DNA of 64,000 nucleotides from NCBI RefSeq assembly GCF_001297705.1, contig NZ_LIRF01000007.1, positions 62,001 through 126,000 of the forward strand, read 5' to 3'. The stretch comes from Chryseobacterium sp. ERMR1:04 (GTDB taxonomy: Bacteria; Bacteroidota; Bacteroidia; Flavobacteriales; Weeksellaceae). How positions within the stretch are numbered: position 1 is the first letter of the stretch; the number at the start of each line of letters is the position of its first letter. A program made the translations under genes and the position numbers. A model generated the notes under the pieces. That model made no database searches. It worked only from the letters and a program-made list of their open reading frames with translations, and had not been told where the DNA came from. Below are positions 11,201 to 18,907 of this stretch, one piece after another.

Positions 11201-12392
11201 CTGCTGCAATATTATTTCCGTTAAGGGTTACGGTTGCACCTACTTGGGTGATGATATTAAGTTTCGTATCATAAGAATTATTTCCTATTTTATTGATGAA
11301 TCCTATTTCATTGATCTCTTTAGGAAGAAAACAACTTAATGGTGGGATAAAATTCATTCCTCCCGTTGCATAGACGGTACTTCCGGAAGTACCGGCAAGA
11401 AGCTGATAAATATATACATTATTCGTAGCGGAAATACTCATGTTGTAATTTCCGTTTCCATGATTAATATAATTGGTTCCTTGTACAATATAGTATTGCC
11501 CTGCATTTAGGGTGACATTATTTAAAAGAGCTCCATTTACGGTAAGTTTGGTGTTATTTACGGTAGCAACCACTAAAGCTGCTTCCATTCCTGAATTCGC
11601 AGGCCCGTTACCTTTTACCATAACAAAGTCTTTTCCTAATCTTTCTACAGGAACAGCCTGATCCATCAATACATCTACATTGCTGTTGTTTTGAGTTGTA
11701 TAGATACTGTTGAAGTTTCCGTTGGTTACAGATATAGGTTTATTAGCAACCAATTTTGCACCTACCAATCCGGCTAAGTTACTTGTTGCCAAATCGCTTT
11801 GTGCTTCTATGATATATGATTTACCTTTATTAATGGTGAAAGTTCTCGTCGGAGCCGAGATGCCATCAGTGAAAACAACATTAGGATTATATCCGGATAA
11901 GGTCACTGTTGTGTTATCTTCTGTAGCGATTACTCCGATGGTTGAGTTTACATAAGGTTTAGCTGTTGTGTTAGGAGCCAGTCCTATAAAAAAGTTTTTT
12001 CCAACTCCGGCTAGTCCTTTTGAAGTGATAATTTCTGCCTGATTGGGAACGCCAAATCTAAAGTTGGCAAAGAATTTTTTATTTCCTTTTACGTTTAATC
12101 CCATCGTTCTTTGTGTAAAAAGATTAGACAGCGTAGAAGCAATCATAAAATTATTCGGGATTGTTACCTGTACAGGATTTCCTTTGCTTACCTGTACGGT
12201 TGTAAATACTGCATTGTTATTGTAAACCTGTACGGGGAAAGGAGTTGTCTCGTTGGTTGATAAATATAAGTAACACTCTGGAGTGCCTATTAGAGAGCTT
12301 GCCGACATGGGGGCAAACCAGTGTTCGTTGTCTAATTGGGCATTTACAAATAGACAGAGAAATGTGCAAATAGCTAGTAGAAGTTTTTTCAT
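8298..12392 (-). CDS. T9SS-type giant surface protein with four 83-aa repeats, 1364 aa
   Basis: Signal peptide MKKLLLAICTFLCLFVNA-Q, then LDNEHWFAPM. The IgGFc-binding-like N-terminus has VIATEDNTTVTLSGYNPN and DQAVPVERLGKDFVMVKG, followed by the Ig-like YQWYFNGVLIPGAT segment and a cadherin-like PTTGQITYTPNAGA module. Unlike its paralogues it carries four consecutive 83-residue repeats, residues about 620-950, with cores such as SGNGTYNLTLANVSSD, TYFTNSNLTGQITNPTTYSG and GCSKTAQITLTVN. Two longer relatives of that repeat follow, each opening with a C-D-N motif. The C-terminus (ITPNGDGKNDVLNYSD, VDRYGAIVYKS, GWILIKNRE) is a T9SS type B domain. A -7 box TATATTTG is at 12412-12419. It is the longest member of the array and the one most likely to vary in length between strains. 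Confidence 0.9.
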   Translation of the reverse strand: MKKLLLAICTFLCLFVNAQLDNEHWFAPMSASSLIGTPECYLYLSTNETTPFPVQVYNNNAVFTTVQVSKGNPVQVTIPNNFMIASTLSNLFTQRTMGLNVKGNKKFFANFRFGVPNQAEIITSKGLAGVGKNFFIGLAPNTTAKPYVNSTIGVIATEDNTTVTLSGYNPNVVFTDGISAPTRTFTINKGKSYIIEAQSDLATSNLAGLVGAKLVANKPISVTNGNFNSIYTTQNNSNVDVLMDQAVPVERLGKDFVMVKGNGPANSGMEAALVVATVNNTKLTVNGALLNNVTLNAGQYYIVQGTNYINHGNGNYNMSISATNNVYIYQLLAGTSGSTVYATGGMNFIPPLSCFLPKEINEIGFINKIGNNSYDTKLNIITQVGATVTLNGNNIAAANGPYSVTGNPNWVTYSVPNVTGNITVNSTLPVTAGIAAGNGAVGYGGYFAGFSSVPAITKTGDCYAGILLQVDSNYDAYQWYFNGVLIPGATSYSINPELYGAGDYTCQITKNNCETRLTAIYNYTLCPPITTTTYNIGSCNTKVITPAFTTPTQAIVPSLTSIISPPSSGTATVNPTTGQITYTPNAGATANTTDTFIYYIQGNGNPFSFEYFKIVINTNVLNVNNSSLSSCTNASGNGTFNLTTASVSTDTGTTVTYFTNPNLTGQITNPTTYSGPSGIIYANVTSQYGCSKTAQITLTANLSPNANNASLTSCTGTSGNGTYNLTLANVSSDPGITITYFTNSNLTGQITNPTTYSGPAGIIYVNVTSSAGCSKTAQITLTVNPLPNVNNGSLSSCAGTNGNGTYNLALANVSSDPGITITYFTNSNLTGQITNPTTYSGPAGIIYANVASSAGCSRIAQITLTVNPLPNVNNGSLSSCAGTNGNGTYNLTSVSLSTDLGTTITYFTNANLTGQITAPITYTGPAGIIYANVTSPFGCSKVAQITLTTTPSPNINTNNYNATLCDNSFEGAINVNFATVTPQIVTNSANFIVRYYLNQADATAGNNNTLPTNWTYTSNTTVYVRVDNNLSNCPPAFGQINFKIGNKITLLSNTINAEVCDNDLNGSETVNLTDYKNLFTNNPAVNLSFYTSLANTQTGTNAISTTQIINSVGTFYVRFTSATDCPNTGTLKIMLKTPKKSTTLRDQIICSNDKVMLNAGPGFTSYLWSTGATTETVTVVAGSYYVDLGFNGCVFRQFVNVTTAQAPTITSIMVSGTTATINVSGGTAPYRYSLNDIDYQASNVFTNLSRGLHTVYVLGADGCQPVTKEFLVLNLINAITPNGDGKNDVLNYSDLRIKQDVTIEVVDRYGAIVYKSSDRNYIWDGKSNGRTLPTGTYWYVLKWIEPDTKLPVSYSGWILIKNRE
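9541..10536 (-). repeat. Four tandem 249-bp coding repeats in the 1364-aa adhesin
   Basis: A conserved 11-mer ([c/t]TTGAACATCC) recurs at 9571, 9820, 10069 and 10318, always exactly 249 bp apart, which equals 83 codons. The middle two units are nearly identical at DNA level and the outer ones are more diverged. This fits expansion by unequal recombination in the middle. Boundaries are approximate. Confidence 0.85.
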
Positions 12393-12553
12393 TGGTTATA
12401 ATAAGGGGCCGCAAATATAATAATTAAGAATCGAGATTTTGTAAAAAAAAATCTAATAATAGTCTCATATCATGCATATTGTTAATTATTTAATATTGAC
12501 GTCATATTGGCTTTGTGAGTTTTTAATCTTGATAAGATTACGGCACAAAAAAA

Positions 12554-12578
12554 GAGGCTACCCTTTTCGGATAGCCTC
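12554..12578 (-). terminator. Terminator of the small-lipoprotein/OMP operon
   Basis: Stem GAGGCTA-C-CC / GG-A-TAGCCTC with a short TTTTC loop, followed on the minus strand by a T run (TTTTTTTGTG). It lies 22 bp past the stop at 12600. Confidence 0.75.
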
Positions 12579-12599
12579 ACAATAAATAAGTTGAATTCT

Positions 12600-13127
12600 T
12601 TAAAATGTATAACCAATTCTTAAATGTAAATCGCTTTCTGCATAATTACCATAATCTGTTTCATGACGAAATCCCAAACCCGCACCCGCTTCGTAATTGA
12701 AGTTTTTACTGAAGCTTCTTCTGATTGCCCATTTAGGAACGATTGAAAAGCTTTCAATTCCTTTCAAATTTTCATTGTTTGAAAATAATACAGTTTCTGG
12801 TCTGTAATTAAAAGCTATCCCAAAGAAATTCCCTGAGTTATTGGAGGTTTTTAATCCTTTTTCGGCTCTTTTATTAAGATTGTAATAGAATCTAGGTTCA
12901 ATTCTTATATTCGGATGCCATATACTGCCATTCCCAACAGACCAAGCGGGTTCTATGCCTACTTCTGTACGAAGAGCAAGTTTATTGGCTAGCCTTAGCT
13001 CATTATTTATCCAAGCTCCTACAAATCCGGCTTGAATATTAAATATAGATTTTTCAAGTTGATTATTCTGTTGCGAAAATGCGGTGCAGTATAATAGCAG
13101 GCAGATCATTAAAGTTGGTTTTTTCAT
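12600..13127 (-). CDS. Small outer-membrane beta-barrel-like protein, 175 aa
   Basis: N-terminus MKKPTLMICLLLYCTAFSQQ is a signal peptide. The mature part has alternating aromatic/hydrophobic stretches typical of short barrel proteins (NIQAGFVGAWINNELRLANK, LRTEVGIEPAW, NIRIEPRFYYNLNKR, FFGIAFNYRPE, NYEAGAGLGFRHE). It ends in LHLRIGYTF, and a terminal Phe is usual for outer-membrane barrels. The start lies 5 bp after the stop of the split lipoprotein gene upstream, so this is the last gene of a three-gene operon. The function is not recognisable. An envelope location is inferred from the signal peptide and the terminal strand. Confidence 0.7.
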   Translation of the reverse strand: MKKPTLMICLLLYCTAFSQQNNQLEKSIFNIQAGFVGAWINNELRLANKLALRTEVGIEPAWSVGNGSIWHPNIRIEPRFYYNLNKRAEKGLKTSNNSGNFFGIAFNYRPETVLFSNNENLKGIESFSIVPKWAIRRSFSKNFNYEAGAGLGFRHETDYGNYAESDLHLRIGYTF

Positions 13128-13132
13128 TACAT

Positions 13133-13521
13133 TTATTGTTTAGTGACTGACCATGTTCCATTCCAGTTCTGTTGCTTCCATGTTCCAGATTTAGTTTCTA
13201 GGCTTCCATATAATGTGAATTGGGAAGTAGGAGAGGTCGAAGGATTTAACGAACCACTACCTCCACCTAAAAGGTTGGAGTAAAATACTTCTTGTACACC
13301 ATTGTTCGAAATTCGTGTAACTTCTACAACCCCGCTTTTATTCACAATTAAAACTAAGCTTCCATTGCCATCTCTCATATAATTTCCTACCCATTTCCCC
13401 ATTAGGGTGAGGTGTAGTCATTCTGTGCACTTTTAAGGTAGGCGTCATCAATAATGTTACTGCAAGATGATATAAATAATAATCCGATTATTGTGCCTGT
13501 AAATAAAAATGTTTTTTTCAT
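13133..13521 (-). pseudogene. Small lipoprotein gene split by a frameshift (paralogue of the neighbour)
   Basis: Reading from ATG 13521 gives a lipoprotein signal (MKKTFLFTGTIIGLLFISSC, lipobox ISSC) and 19 more residues, then TAA at 13402-13404. A second frame starts at an ATG overlapping that stop by one base (TAATG) and runs 89 aa to 13133, opening MGKWVGNYMRDGNGSLVLIV. That second part aligns with the body of the adjacent 125-aa lipoprotein (GEWLGTFSGDDSGSLSFII). One extra C in the CCC run just before the stop would fuse the frames into ...TSPLMGKWVG. So this is either a one-base deletion, a sequencing error, or two coupled ORFs. It lies 2 bp after the upstream gene and 5 bp before the next. 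Confidence 0.65.
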
Positions 13522-13523
13522 TA

Positions 13524-13901
13524 TTATTTTTTATTAATAGTGAAGTTTCCTGAGGCTGTCCAATTAGGAGCTGTTTTTTTCCATTGCCCAATTACGGGTT
13601 TTGAATTATTGAGAATTCCTGAAAATGAATAATTTGATTTAGTATTCATGTCGAACTTTCCATCAAAATTTACATAGCCCTCTATAATTTCTTTAGTATT
13701 GCTGGGAGTGAAAATAATTTCCCCAGTCATCGTTCCTTCTTTTCCTATAATAAAACTAAGACTTCCGCTATCGTCTCCGCTAAAGGTACCTAACCATTCC
13801 CCTTGAAAAGAAGAATTAACTTGTCTTTTGCTCTCTTCATCGGAAGTGCAAGCATTAAAAGATAAAATTGGTATTAATAATAAAATTAGAATATATTTCA
13901 T
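13524..13901 (-). CDS. Small lipoprotein, 125 aa, function unknown
   Basis: MKYILILLLIPILSFNAC is a lipoprotein signal peptide (Cys18, acidic/charged residues after it). The mature domain (residues about 30-125) is a compact beta-rich module with GEWLGTFSGDDSGSLSFIIG, then GYVNFDGKF and a closing SGNFTINKK. The pattern of alternating short strands with G-D/N turns resembles small lipocalin-like or calycin-type domains, but I cannot assign a family. It is first in a tight operon with the split paralogue and the barrel-like gene. Confidence 0.7.
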   Translation of the reverse strand: MKYILILLLIPILSFNACTSDEESKRQVNSSFQGEWLGTFSGDDSGSLSFIIGKEGTMTGEIIFTPSNTKEIIEGYVNFDGKFDMNTKSNYSFSGILNNSKPVIGQWKKTAPNWTASGNFTINKK

Positions 13902-14152
13902 ATTTGTTTAATCCCTATCTAGTTATTTTAGATTATTATTTAATATTTAAAAGCGAAAAAAAGCATGGGGCAGTAAACAAGTTGTGAGGAGACTTTTACT
14001 AGAATTAAAAGAAAAATAGGAGATTTAACCTATGGTATTATAAATTTGCTTCTTCATTTGTGTTTACAATATATGAAATAATGATAAAAAAGCAAAATTA
14101 TTTAGTTTTTATTTGTTTTTTTGATTGCCTGTTATGAGAAAATGGCAAAATA
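13902..14152. other. AT-rich intergenic region
   Basis: It lies between the lipoprotein operon start and the tsf terminator. I see no ORF of note and no clear TAnnTTTG box at usable distance from the ATG at 13901. It must contain the promoter of the lipoprotein operon. Confidence 0.4.
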
Positions 14153-14180
14153 AATCCCGATGAAAATATTCACCGGGATT
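14153..14180 (-). terminator. Terminator of tsf
   Basis: Hairpin with arms AATCCCG-A-TGAA / TTCA-C-CGGGATT and loop AATA, 23 bp past the tsf stop. A T-rich stretch follows on the minus strand. Confidence 0.8.
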
Positions 14181-14203
14181 ATAATTTTTATTTGAAAGAT
14201 TGA

Positions 14204-15031
14204 TTAAGCTAAGCTTACTCTTACAAATCCTGTTACTTTAAGATCTCCGTTTACAGATTTTACATAGTCAGAAACAGAAATACTTCCGTCCTTAATGAAA
14301 TCTTGGTGTACTAAAGTATTGTCTTTGTAGAATTTCTGCATTTTACCTTTCAAGATATTGTCGATAATGTTTGCAGGCTTACCTTCTTCAGTAAGTTTGT
14401 GTCTTTCGATCTCTAATTCTTTATCGATAGTTTCCTGAGAAACCGCGTTTTCGTCAAGAGCGATAGGGTTCATAGCAGCAACCTGCATAGAAACAGCTTT
14501 AGCAACTTCTTCAGATCCTTCTACTTTAGCAGAAAGAGCAGTGATAGCAGCAATTTTGTTTCCAGCGTGGATGTAAGCTCCTAAGAAAGGACCATCTAAT
14601 CTTTCGAAAGTACCGATTTCGATTTTTTCACCGATAACACCTGTTTGCTCGATTAATTTTTCAGCAACAGTCATTCCGTGGAAAGCAGTCGCTAAAAGTT
14701 CTTCTTTAGAAGCAGCAACAACAGCCATTTCAGCTAATTCGTATGCTAGCTCAATGAATGCTTCGTTTTTAGCAACAAAGTCAGTTTCACAGTTTAAAGA
14801 AATAACAGCACCTAATGTATTATCTTCGTTTACTCTAGCGATAACTACCCCTTCAGCAGACTCTCTGTCAGCTCTGTTAGCAGCAACTTTTTGTCCTTTT
14901 TTTCTAAGGATGTCAATCGCTTTATCGAAATCTCCTTCAGCTTCTACTAAAGCTTTCTTGCAGTCCATCATACCTGCACCTGTTGTGTTTCTCAATTTTG
15001 CTACGTCTGCAGCAGCTGGTGTATAAGACAT
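14204..15031 (-). CDS. tsf: Translation elongation factor Ts
   Basis: EF-Ts is the guanine-nucleotide exchange factor that recycles EF-Tu in the cytoplasm. The N-terminal UBA-like part holds the family signature (VAKLRNTTGAGMMDCKKAL, residues about 10-28). The dimerisation/core part holds LNCETDFVAKNEAF. Length 275 aa is normal for the family. A -7 box TATCTTTG is at 15096-15103 and a terminator follows, so it seems monocistronic. In most bacteria tsf directly follows rpsB; here the neighbour upstream is a divergent unrelated gene and rpsB is not in the window. Confidence 0.98.
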   Translation of the reverse strand: MSYTPAAADVAKLRNTTGAGMMDCKKALVEAEGDFDKAIDILRKKGQKVAANRADRESAEGVVIARVNEDNTLGAVISLNCETDFVAKNEAFIELAYELAEMAVVAASKEELLATAFHGMTVAEKLIEQTGVIGEKIEIGTFERLDGPFLGAYIHAGNKIAAITALSAKVEGSEEVAKAVSMQVAAMNPIALDENAVSQETIDKELEIERHKLTEEGKPANIIDNILKGKMQKFYKDNTLVHQDFIKDGSISVSDYVKSVNGDLKVTGFVRVSLA

Positions 15032-15095
15032 AATATCTATTATTTTTTTATTGTAAGATTAGTATTGATTTTTTTAGCTTATTTTTAGAGCAGTG

Positions 15096-15103
15096 CAAAG
15101 ATA
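15096..15103 (-). promoter_or_regulatory. -7 promoter box (TATCTTTG) of tsf
   Basis: Minus-strand TATCTTTG lies 65 bp upstream of the tsf ATG and is a perfect TAnnTTTG match. No TTG at the usual -33 spacing. The leader would be about 55-60 nt. Confidence 0.5.
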
Positions 15104-15178
15104 ATGATTTTAATGATAAACTAAAAAATGACTTTTCACGTTATTTACTTATTTAATAATTTTTTAAATGTTTATTTA

Positions 15179-15886
15179 ATGAAAAAAATATTTCTCCTCC
15201 TCTTTTTATGCATTTTTACCTTGGGCTTTTCTCAAAAGAAGAAAAAAACTAAATCTAAAGCGATTATAGAAAAGGAAACCCTGATTATATACACAGAGAA
15301 TGATGCCGAAAGTACAAAAGAAGCCAGAATAATTGCTGGATTTTTAAAACAAAATCCGGGTCATGCTAAAACAGATTATTTTAAAAAGAAGTTAATAGAA
15401 ATCATTATGGCAGATAATTCTCCGGAAGCAAAGCCTATTATTAAACCATTGAGTAAAGAAAAAGTTGAAAAAATTGTTAGCAATAATGAATTAAATAATC
15501 CCAGAGCCCTTGCTTCAAATTCAAATAATAAAGCTGCTGCGCCGGAAAAAAACGTTAGCTACGCAAGTGTAGGAAATACAAGTAAAAAGGCAGAGCCAAG
15601 CGAGAAAAGTAAGAAAACGGCAGCGATGTTAACGCATATGTTTAACAACGATCCGATGGATAAAGAGGCTTATATTAATATTAAAAATAGGTCTAAATGT
15701 AACTTAATTGTAAAAATAAGCGGAAAGAAATATTATAATTTGGATGTGCCGGCTAAGAGTCAAAACTTTATTTTAATAGATAAAGGTGAATATGTGGTAA
15801 CAACAATGGTATGTGATGCAAAATATTCTTCTTTGAAAAAGATAGATAAAGATATTGAGATTGAATTGAACCTGAGTGATGATTAA
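15179..15886 (+). CDS. Exported protein of unknown function, 235 aa
   Basis: The ATG at 15179 gives MKKIFLLLFLCIFTLGFSQ, a signal peptide; the longer in-frame start at 15128 would put 17 residues before it and is rejected. The mature N-terminal part is very Lys-rich (KKKKTKSK). Residues about 90-165 are low-complexity with many K, S, N and A and look disordered. The C-terminal ~65 residues form a small domain (AYINIKNRSKCNLIVKISGK, then LDVPAKSQNFILIDKGEY and a Cys). This C-terminal module is common in Chryseobacterium-type genomes; I believe it corresponds to a DUF (possibly DUF6759) but cannot verify. It diverges from tsf and shares a bidirectional terminator with accA. Confidence 0.75.
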   Translation: MKKIFLLLFLCIFTLGFSQKKKKTKSKAIIEKETLIIYTENDAESTKEARIIAGFLKQNPGHAKTDYFKKKLIEIIMADNSPEAKPIIKPLSKEKVEKIVSNNELNNPRALASNSNNKAAAPEKNVSYASVGNTSKKAEPSEKSKKTAAMLTHMFNNDPMDKEAYINIKNRSKCNLIVKISGKKYYNLDVPAKSQNFILIDKGEYVVTTMVCDAKYSSLKKIDKDIEIELNLSDD

Positions 15887-15910
15887 ATAAATCTGGAAGA
15901 ACAGCATGAA

Positions 15911-15942
15911 AAAAGCGGCTAAGAAATTTCTTTGCCGCTTTT
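15911..15942. terminator. Bidirectional terminator between the exported protein gene and accA
   Basis: Arms AAAAGCGGC / GCCGCTTTT around a 14-base loop, with T-rich sequence on both strands. It lies between two converging genes that end at 15886 and 15948. Confidence 0.85.
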
Positions 15943-15947
15943 TATTT

Positions 15948-16904
15948 TTATCCTTTATATTGCCCCATTGCAATAAATTTGTCTTGTCTTTGGGTTTCAA
16001 GCTCTTGTCCTGTAAATTTAGAAAAAGCCTTAATGTTTTGTAAAATTGAAGCTTTTAAATTTAAGTACGTTGTTGCAGGATCATAATGCGCTCCTCCAAG
16101 TGGCTCTTCAATGATACCATCAATAAATTTCTCTCTTAAGGCATCTTTTGGGGTAAGATTTAATGCATTTGCAGCATCTTCCTTGTGATCCCAGTTTCTC
16201 CATAAGATAGAAGAACAGCTTTCTGGCGCAATTACGGTATACCAAGTGTTTTCCAACATATACACTTTGTTTCCTACACCAATTCCTAAAGCGCCACCAC
16301 TAGCTCCTTCACCTATGATATAAGTGAAAATCGGAGTTTTTAGCTGAACCATTGTGAAAATGTTTCTTGCAATAGCTTCACCCTGACCTCTTTCTTCAGC
16401 CTCCAATCCTGGATAGGCTCCCGGCGTATCAACCAAAGTAATAACAGGAATGTTGAATTTTTCAGCAAGCTTCATTAGTCGTAAAGCTTTTCTGTATCCT
16501 TCAGGATTTGGCATTCCAAATCTTCTGTGTTGTCTTTCTTTAGTTGTTCTTCCTTTTTGAGTTCCTATGATCATTATTTTTTGACCATCAAGGGTAGCTA
16601 AACCTCCTATCATTGCAGGATCATCTGCGAAGTTTCTGTCTCCGTGAAGTTCTAGGAAACTTCCTTTGTCTACCATTCCGTGGATATAGTCTAGGGTATA
16701 AGGACGGTCCGGATGACGGGACAGTTGTACTCTTTGCCAAGGTGTAAGATTAGAATAGATTTCTTTTTTCTTTTCTATGATCTTGTCCTCAATTTGGCTG
16801 CATGCTAATTTTACATCAACACCACTTTCTTCTCCTACCAAAGAACATGTCTGATACTGGTCCATCAATTCTTGTATAGGAAGTTCGAAACTTAAATATT
16901 CCAT
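15948..16904 (-). CDS. accA: Acetyl-CoA carboxylase carboxyltransferase subunit alpha
   Basis: With AccD it moves the carboxyl group from carboxybiotin to acetyl-CoA, giving malonyl-CoA, the first step of fatty acid synthesis. The 318-aa length is standard. Family motifs seen: [74 protein letters not shown] and [16 protein letters not shown] -7 box TAAATTTG at 16927-16934 sits 22 bp before the ATG. accB and accC are 20 kb away in their own cluster; accD is not in the window. Confidence 0.97.
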   Translation of the reverse strand: MEYLSFELPIQELMDQYQTCSLVGEESGVDVKLACSQIEDKIIEKKKEIYSNLTPWQRVQLSRHPDRPYTLDYIHGMVDKGSFLELHGDRNFADDPAMIGGLATLDGQKIMIIGTQKGRTTKERQHRRFGMPNPEGYRKALRLMKLAEKFNIPVITLVDTPGAYPGLEAEERGQGEAIARNIFTMVQLKTPIFTYIIGEGASGGALGIGVGNKVYMLENTWYTVIAPESCSSILWRNWDHKEDAANALNLTPKDALREKFIDGIIEEPLGGAHYDPATTYLNLKASILQNIKAFSKFTGQELETQRQDKFIAMGQYKG

Positions 16905-16952
16905 TCTTGAAGTAAATTAAATCTTTCAAATTTATGAAAAATTATGGTAATT

Positions 16953-18458
16953 CTATTTAAAATTATTGATAGCATTGTTTATTCTAGCTATACTTTCTTG
17001 TTTTCCAATGATTTCTAAAATGTCTGGAACGTCTGGTCCTTTCAATTCTCCAACCAAGGCTAAACGAAGCGGCATCATTACTTTACCCATTCCTAAGCCC
17101 TTATTTTCTGCGAAATCATGTATTGCCTGCTTCAATGTTTCAGAAGTAAATTCAGTGCTTTCTAATGCAGTAGCAAATTCACCTAAAACTGCAGAAGTCT
17201 CGTCATTCCAAGCTTTTTTTGATGCTTTTTCATCATAAGAAACCGGAGCTTCGAAGAAAAACTTTCCATTTTCATAAATATCTTTCGGGAAAGTGGCTCT
17301 TTCTTTCATCAAATGAATGATCTTCAGTAGTTTTTCATCTTCAATTTTTAAATTTAAATCAGAATTTTTTAAAATTTGAAGTAATTCTTCATCAGATTTC
17401 AATTGAATATACTGATGGTTAAACCATTCTGATTTTTCTTTACTGAATCTTGCACCTGCTTTATGAACTTTATGAAGATCGAATTCTTTGATCATGTCTT
17501 CTAAAGGCAAAATTTCCTTATCATCCGCAGGAGACCAACCTAATAAGGCAACCATGTTGATGAAAGCATCAGGTAGATACCCGTTTTCTCTATATCCTTT
17601 AGAAATATTTCCTGTTTCAGGATCTTTAAAATCTAATGGAAATACTGGAAATCCGAATTTATCACCATCTCTTTTGCTTAATTTTCCTTTTCCTTCAGGT
17701 TTTAGAATCAATGAAAGGTGAGCGAATTGTGGAGCTTCCCAAGCCATTGCTTCATATAATAAAGTGTGTAAACCTAAAGAAGGTAACCACTCTTCCCCAC
17801 GAATAACGTGAGAAATTTCCATTTCGTGATCATCGATGATGTTGGCGAAATGGTACGTTGGCATACCGTCATTTTTAACTAAAACTTTGTCGTCTAACGT
17901 ATTGGTATTCACAGAAGAGTTCCCTCTAATGATGTCTACAAGATTCAACGTTCTGTCGATGGGCATTTTAAACCTTACAACATAAGGAGTCTTTTCATCC
18001 AACAGTTTTTGAACTTCCTCTTCAGAAAGAGCAAGACTGTTTCTTAAAAGGTTTCTTGTTTTGTTGTCATAAGAAAAAACGTCTCCTTTAGCTTCATATT
18101 CTGCACGAATAACATCTAATTCTTCCGCAGTGTCAAAAGCGATATAAGCATAATCTGTTTTCAAAATCTGCTCTGTATATCTGTCGTAGATATCCCTTCT
18201 TTCAGATTGTCTGTATGGAGCAAATTTCCCTCCTTTCTTAGGACTTTCGTCAGGAATAATGCCGCACCATTCTAATGCTTCTTCGATATATTCTTCAGCT
18301 CCTTCTACATATCTTGCAGTATCTGTATCTTCAATTCTCAATACAAACTCACCACCCTGATTTTTAGCAAAAAGATAATCATATAATGCGGTTCTTACGC
18401 CTCCCAAATGTAAAGGTCCGGTAGGACTTGGAGCAAAACGTACTCTAACTTTCTCCAT
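16953..18458 (-). CDS. gltX: Glutamyl-tRNA synthetase
   Basis: Class I aminoacyl-tRNA synthetase that charges tRNA(Glu). The ATP-binding HIGH-type motif is at residues 17-20 (PLHLGG) after the canonical RVRFAPSPTG opening. The KMSKS-type loop is KLSKR at 259-263. RIEDTDTARY and VIRGEEWLPSLGLH are also family hallmarks. 501 aa is full length. A possible -7 box TAAATTTG lies at 18478-18485. The 48-bp gap to accA contains the accA promoter, so they are probably separate units. Confidence 0.97.
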   Translation of the reverse strand: MEKVRVRFAPSPTGPLHLGGVRTALYDYLFAKNQGGEFVLRIEDTDTARYVEGAEEYIEEALEWCGIIPDESPKKGGKFAPYRQSERRDIYDRYTEQILKTDYAYIAFDTAEELDVIRAEYEAKGDVFSYDNKTRNLLRNSLALSEEEVQKLLDEKTPYVVRFKMPIDRTLNLVDIIRGNSSVNTNTLDDKVLVKNDGMPTYHFANIIDDHEMEISHVIRGEEWLPSLGLHTLLYEAMAWEAPQFAHLSLILKPEGKGKLSKRDGDKFGFPVFPLDFKDPETGNISKGYRENGYLPDAFINMVALLGWSPADDKEILPLEDMIKEFDLHKVHKAGARFSKEKSEWFNHQYIQLKSDEELLQILKNSDLNLKIEDEKLLKIIHLMKERATFPKDIYENGKFFFEAPVSYDEKASKKAWNDETSAVLGEFATALESTEFTSETLKQAIHDFAENKGLGMGKVMMPLRLALVGELKGPDVPDILEIIGKQESIARINNAINNFK

Positions 18459-18485
18459 TTCAATTAAAATTTTGATGCAAATTTA

Positions 18486-18820
18486 CTTAAAAATATATGT
18501 TTTAAAGTTGTTTTATCATTCTGTTATTGGCTTTTTTGATTTTACTTCTTTTTTATAAAAGTAATCTCCATTAAAATAGTAGGAAGACTATTAGAGGGAA
18601 ATGTTTTTCTTGTAGATAATCCAAATTCTAACTTGAAACGAATGAAAATAAACCCTAGATAAAAATTACTTTATGAGTATAAAGGTACAAAAGGCACAAG
18701 CTAAAGAAGATGACCGAAGGAGTTTTCAAAATTGTGCTTAGTAAAAAAGAAATTAATCCCAATTATGTTGAACATATTTCAAATTTCTTGAAACTAAGAG
18801 TATTTGGATAACAATACAAA
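18486..18820. other. Intergenic region without a convincing gene
   Basis: Between the gltX promoter and the lectin-gene terminator. A 33-codon plus-strand ORF at 18710-18811 (MTEGVFKIVLSKKEINPNYV...) is the only readable frame. It has no promoter or initiation signal I can see, and could be a decayed gene fragment or chance. Confidence 0.35.
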
Positions 18821-18852
18821 AAACCAAAGCAAAAACCTTTTTGCTTTGGTTT
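18821..18852 (-). terminator. Terminator of the B-lectin lipoprotein gene
   Basis: Perfect 15-bp stem AAACCAAAGCAAAAA / TTTTTGCTTTGGTTT around a 2-base apex, 55 bp past the stop at 18908. Confidence 0.75.
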
Positions 18853-18907
18853 AATTATATATGACCTATAATATGTATCTTATTTTTAGGACTTGTCACA
18901 AATGTTT

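Noticed and set aside
14754..15026. 90-aa plus-strand ORF opposite tsf
   Set aside because: Antisense to the conserved N-terminal domain of EF-Ts.
18710..18811. 33-aa ORF between gltX and the lectin gene
   Set aside because: Too short, and no promoter, coupling or recognisable motif.
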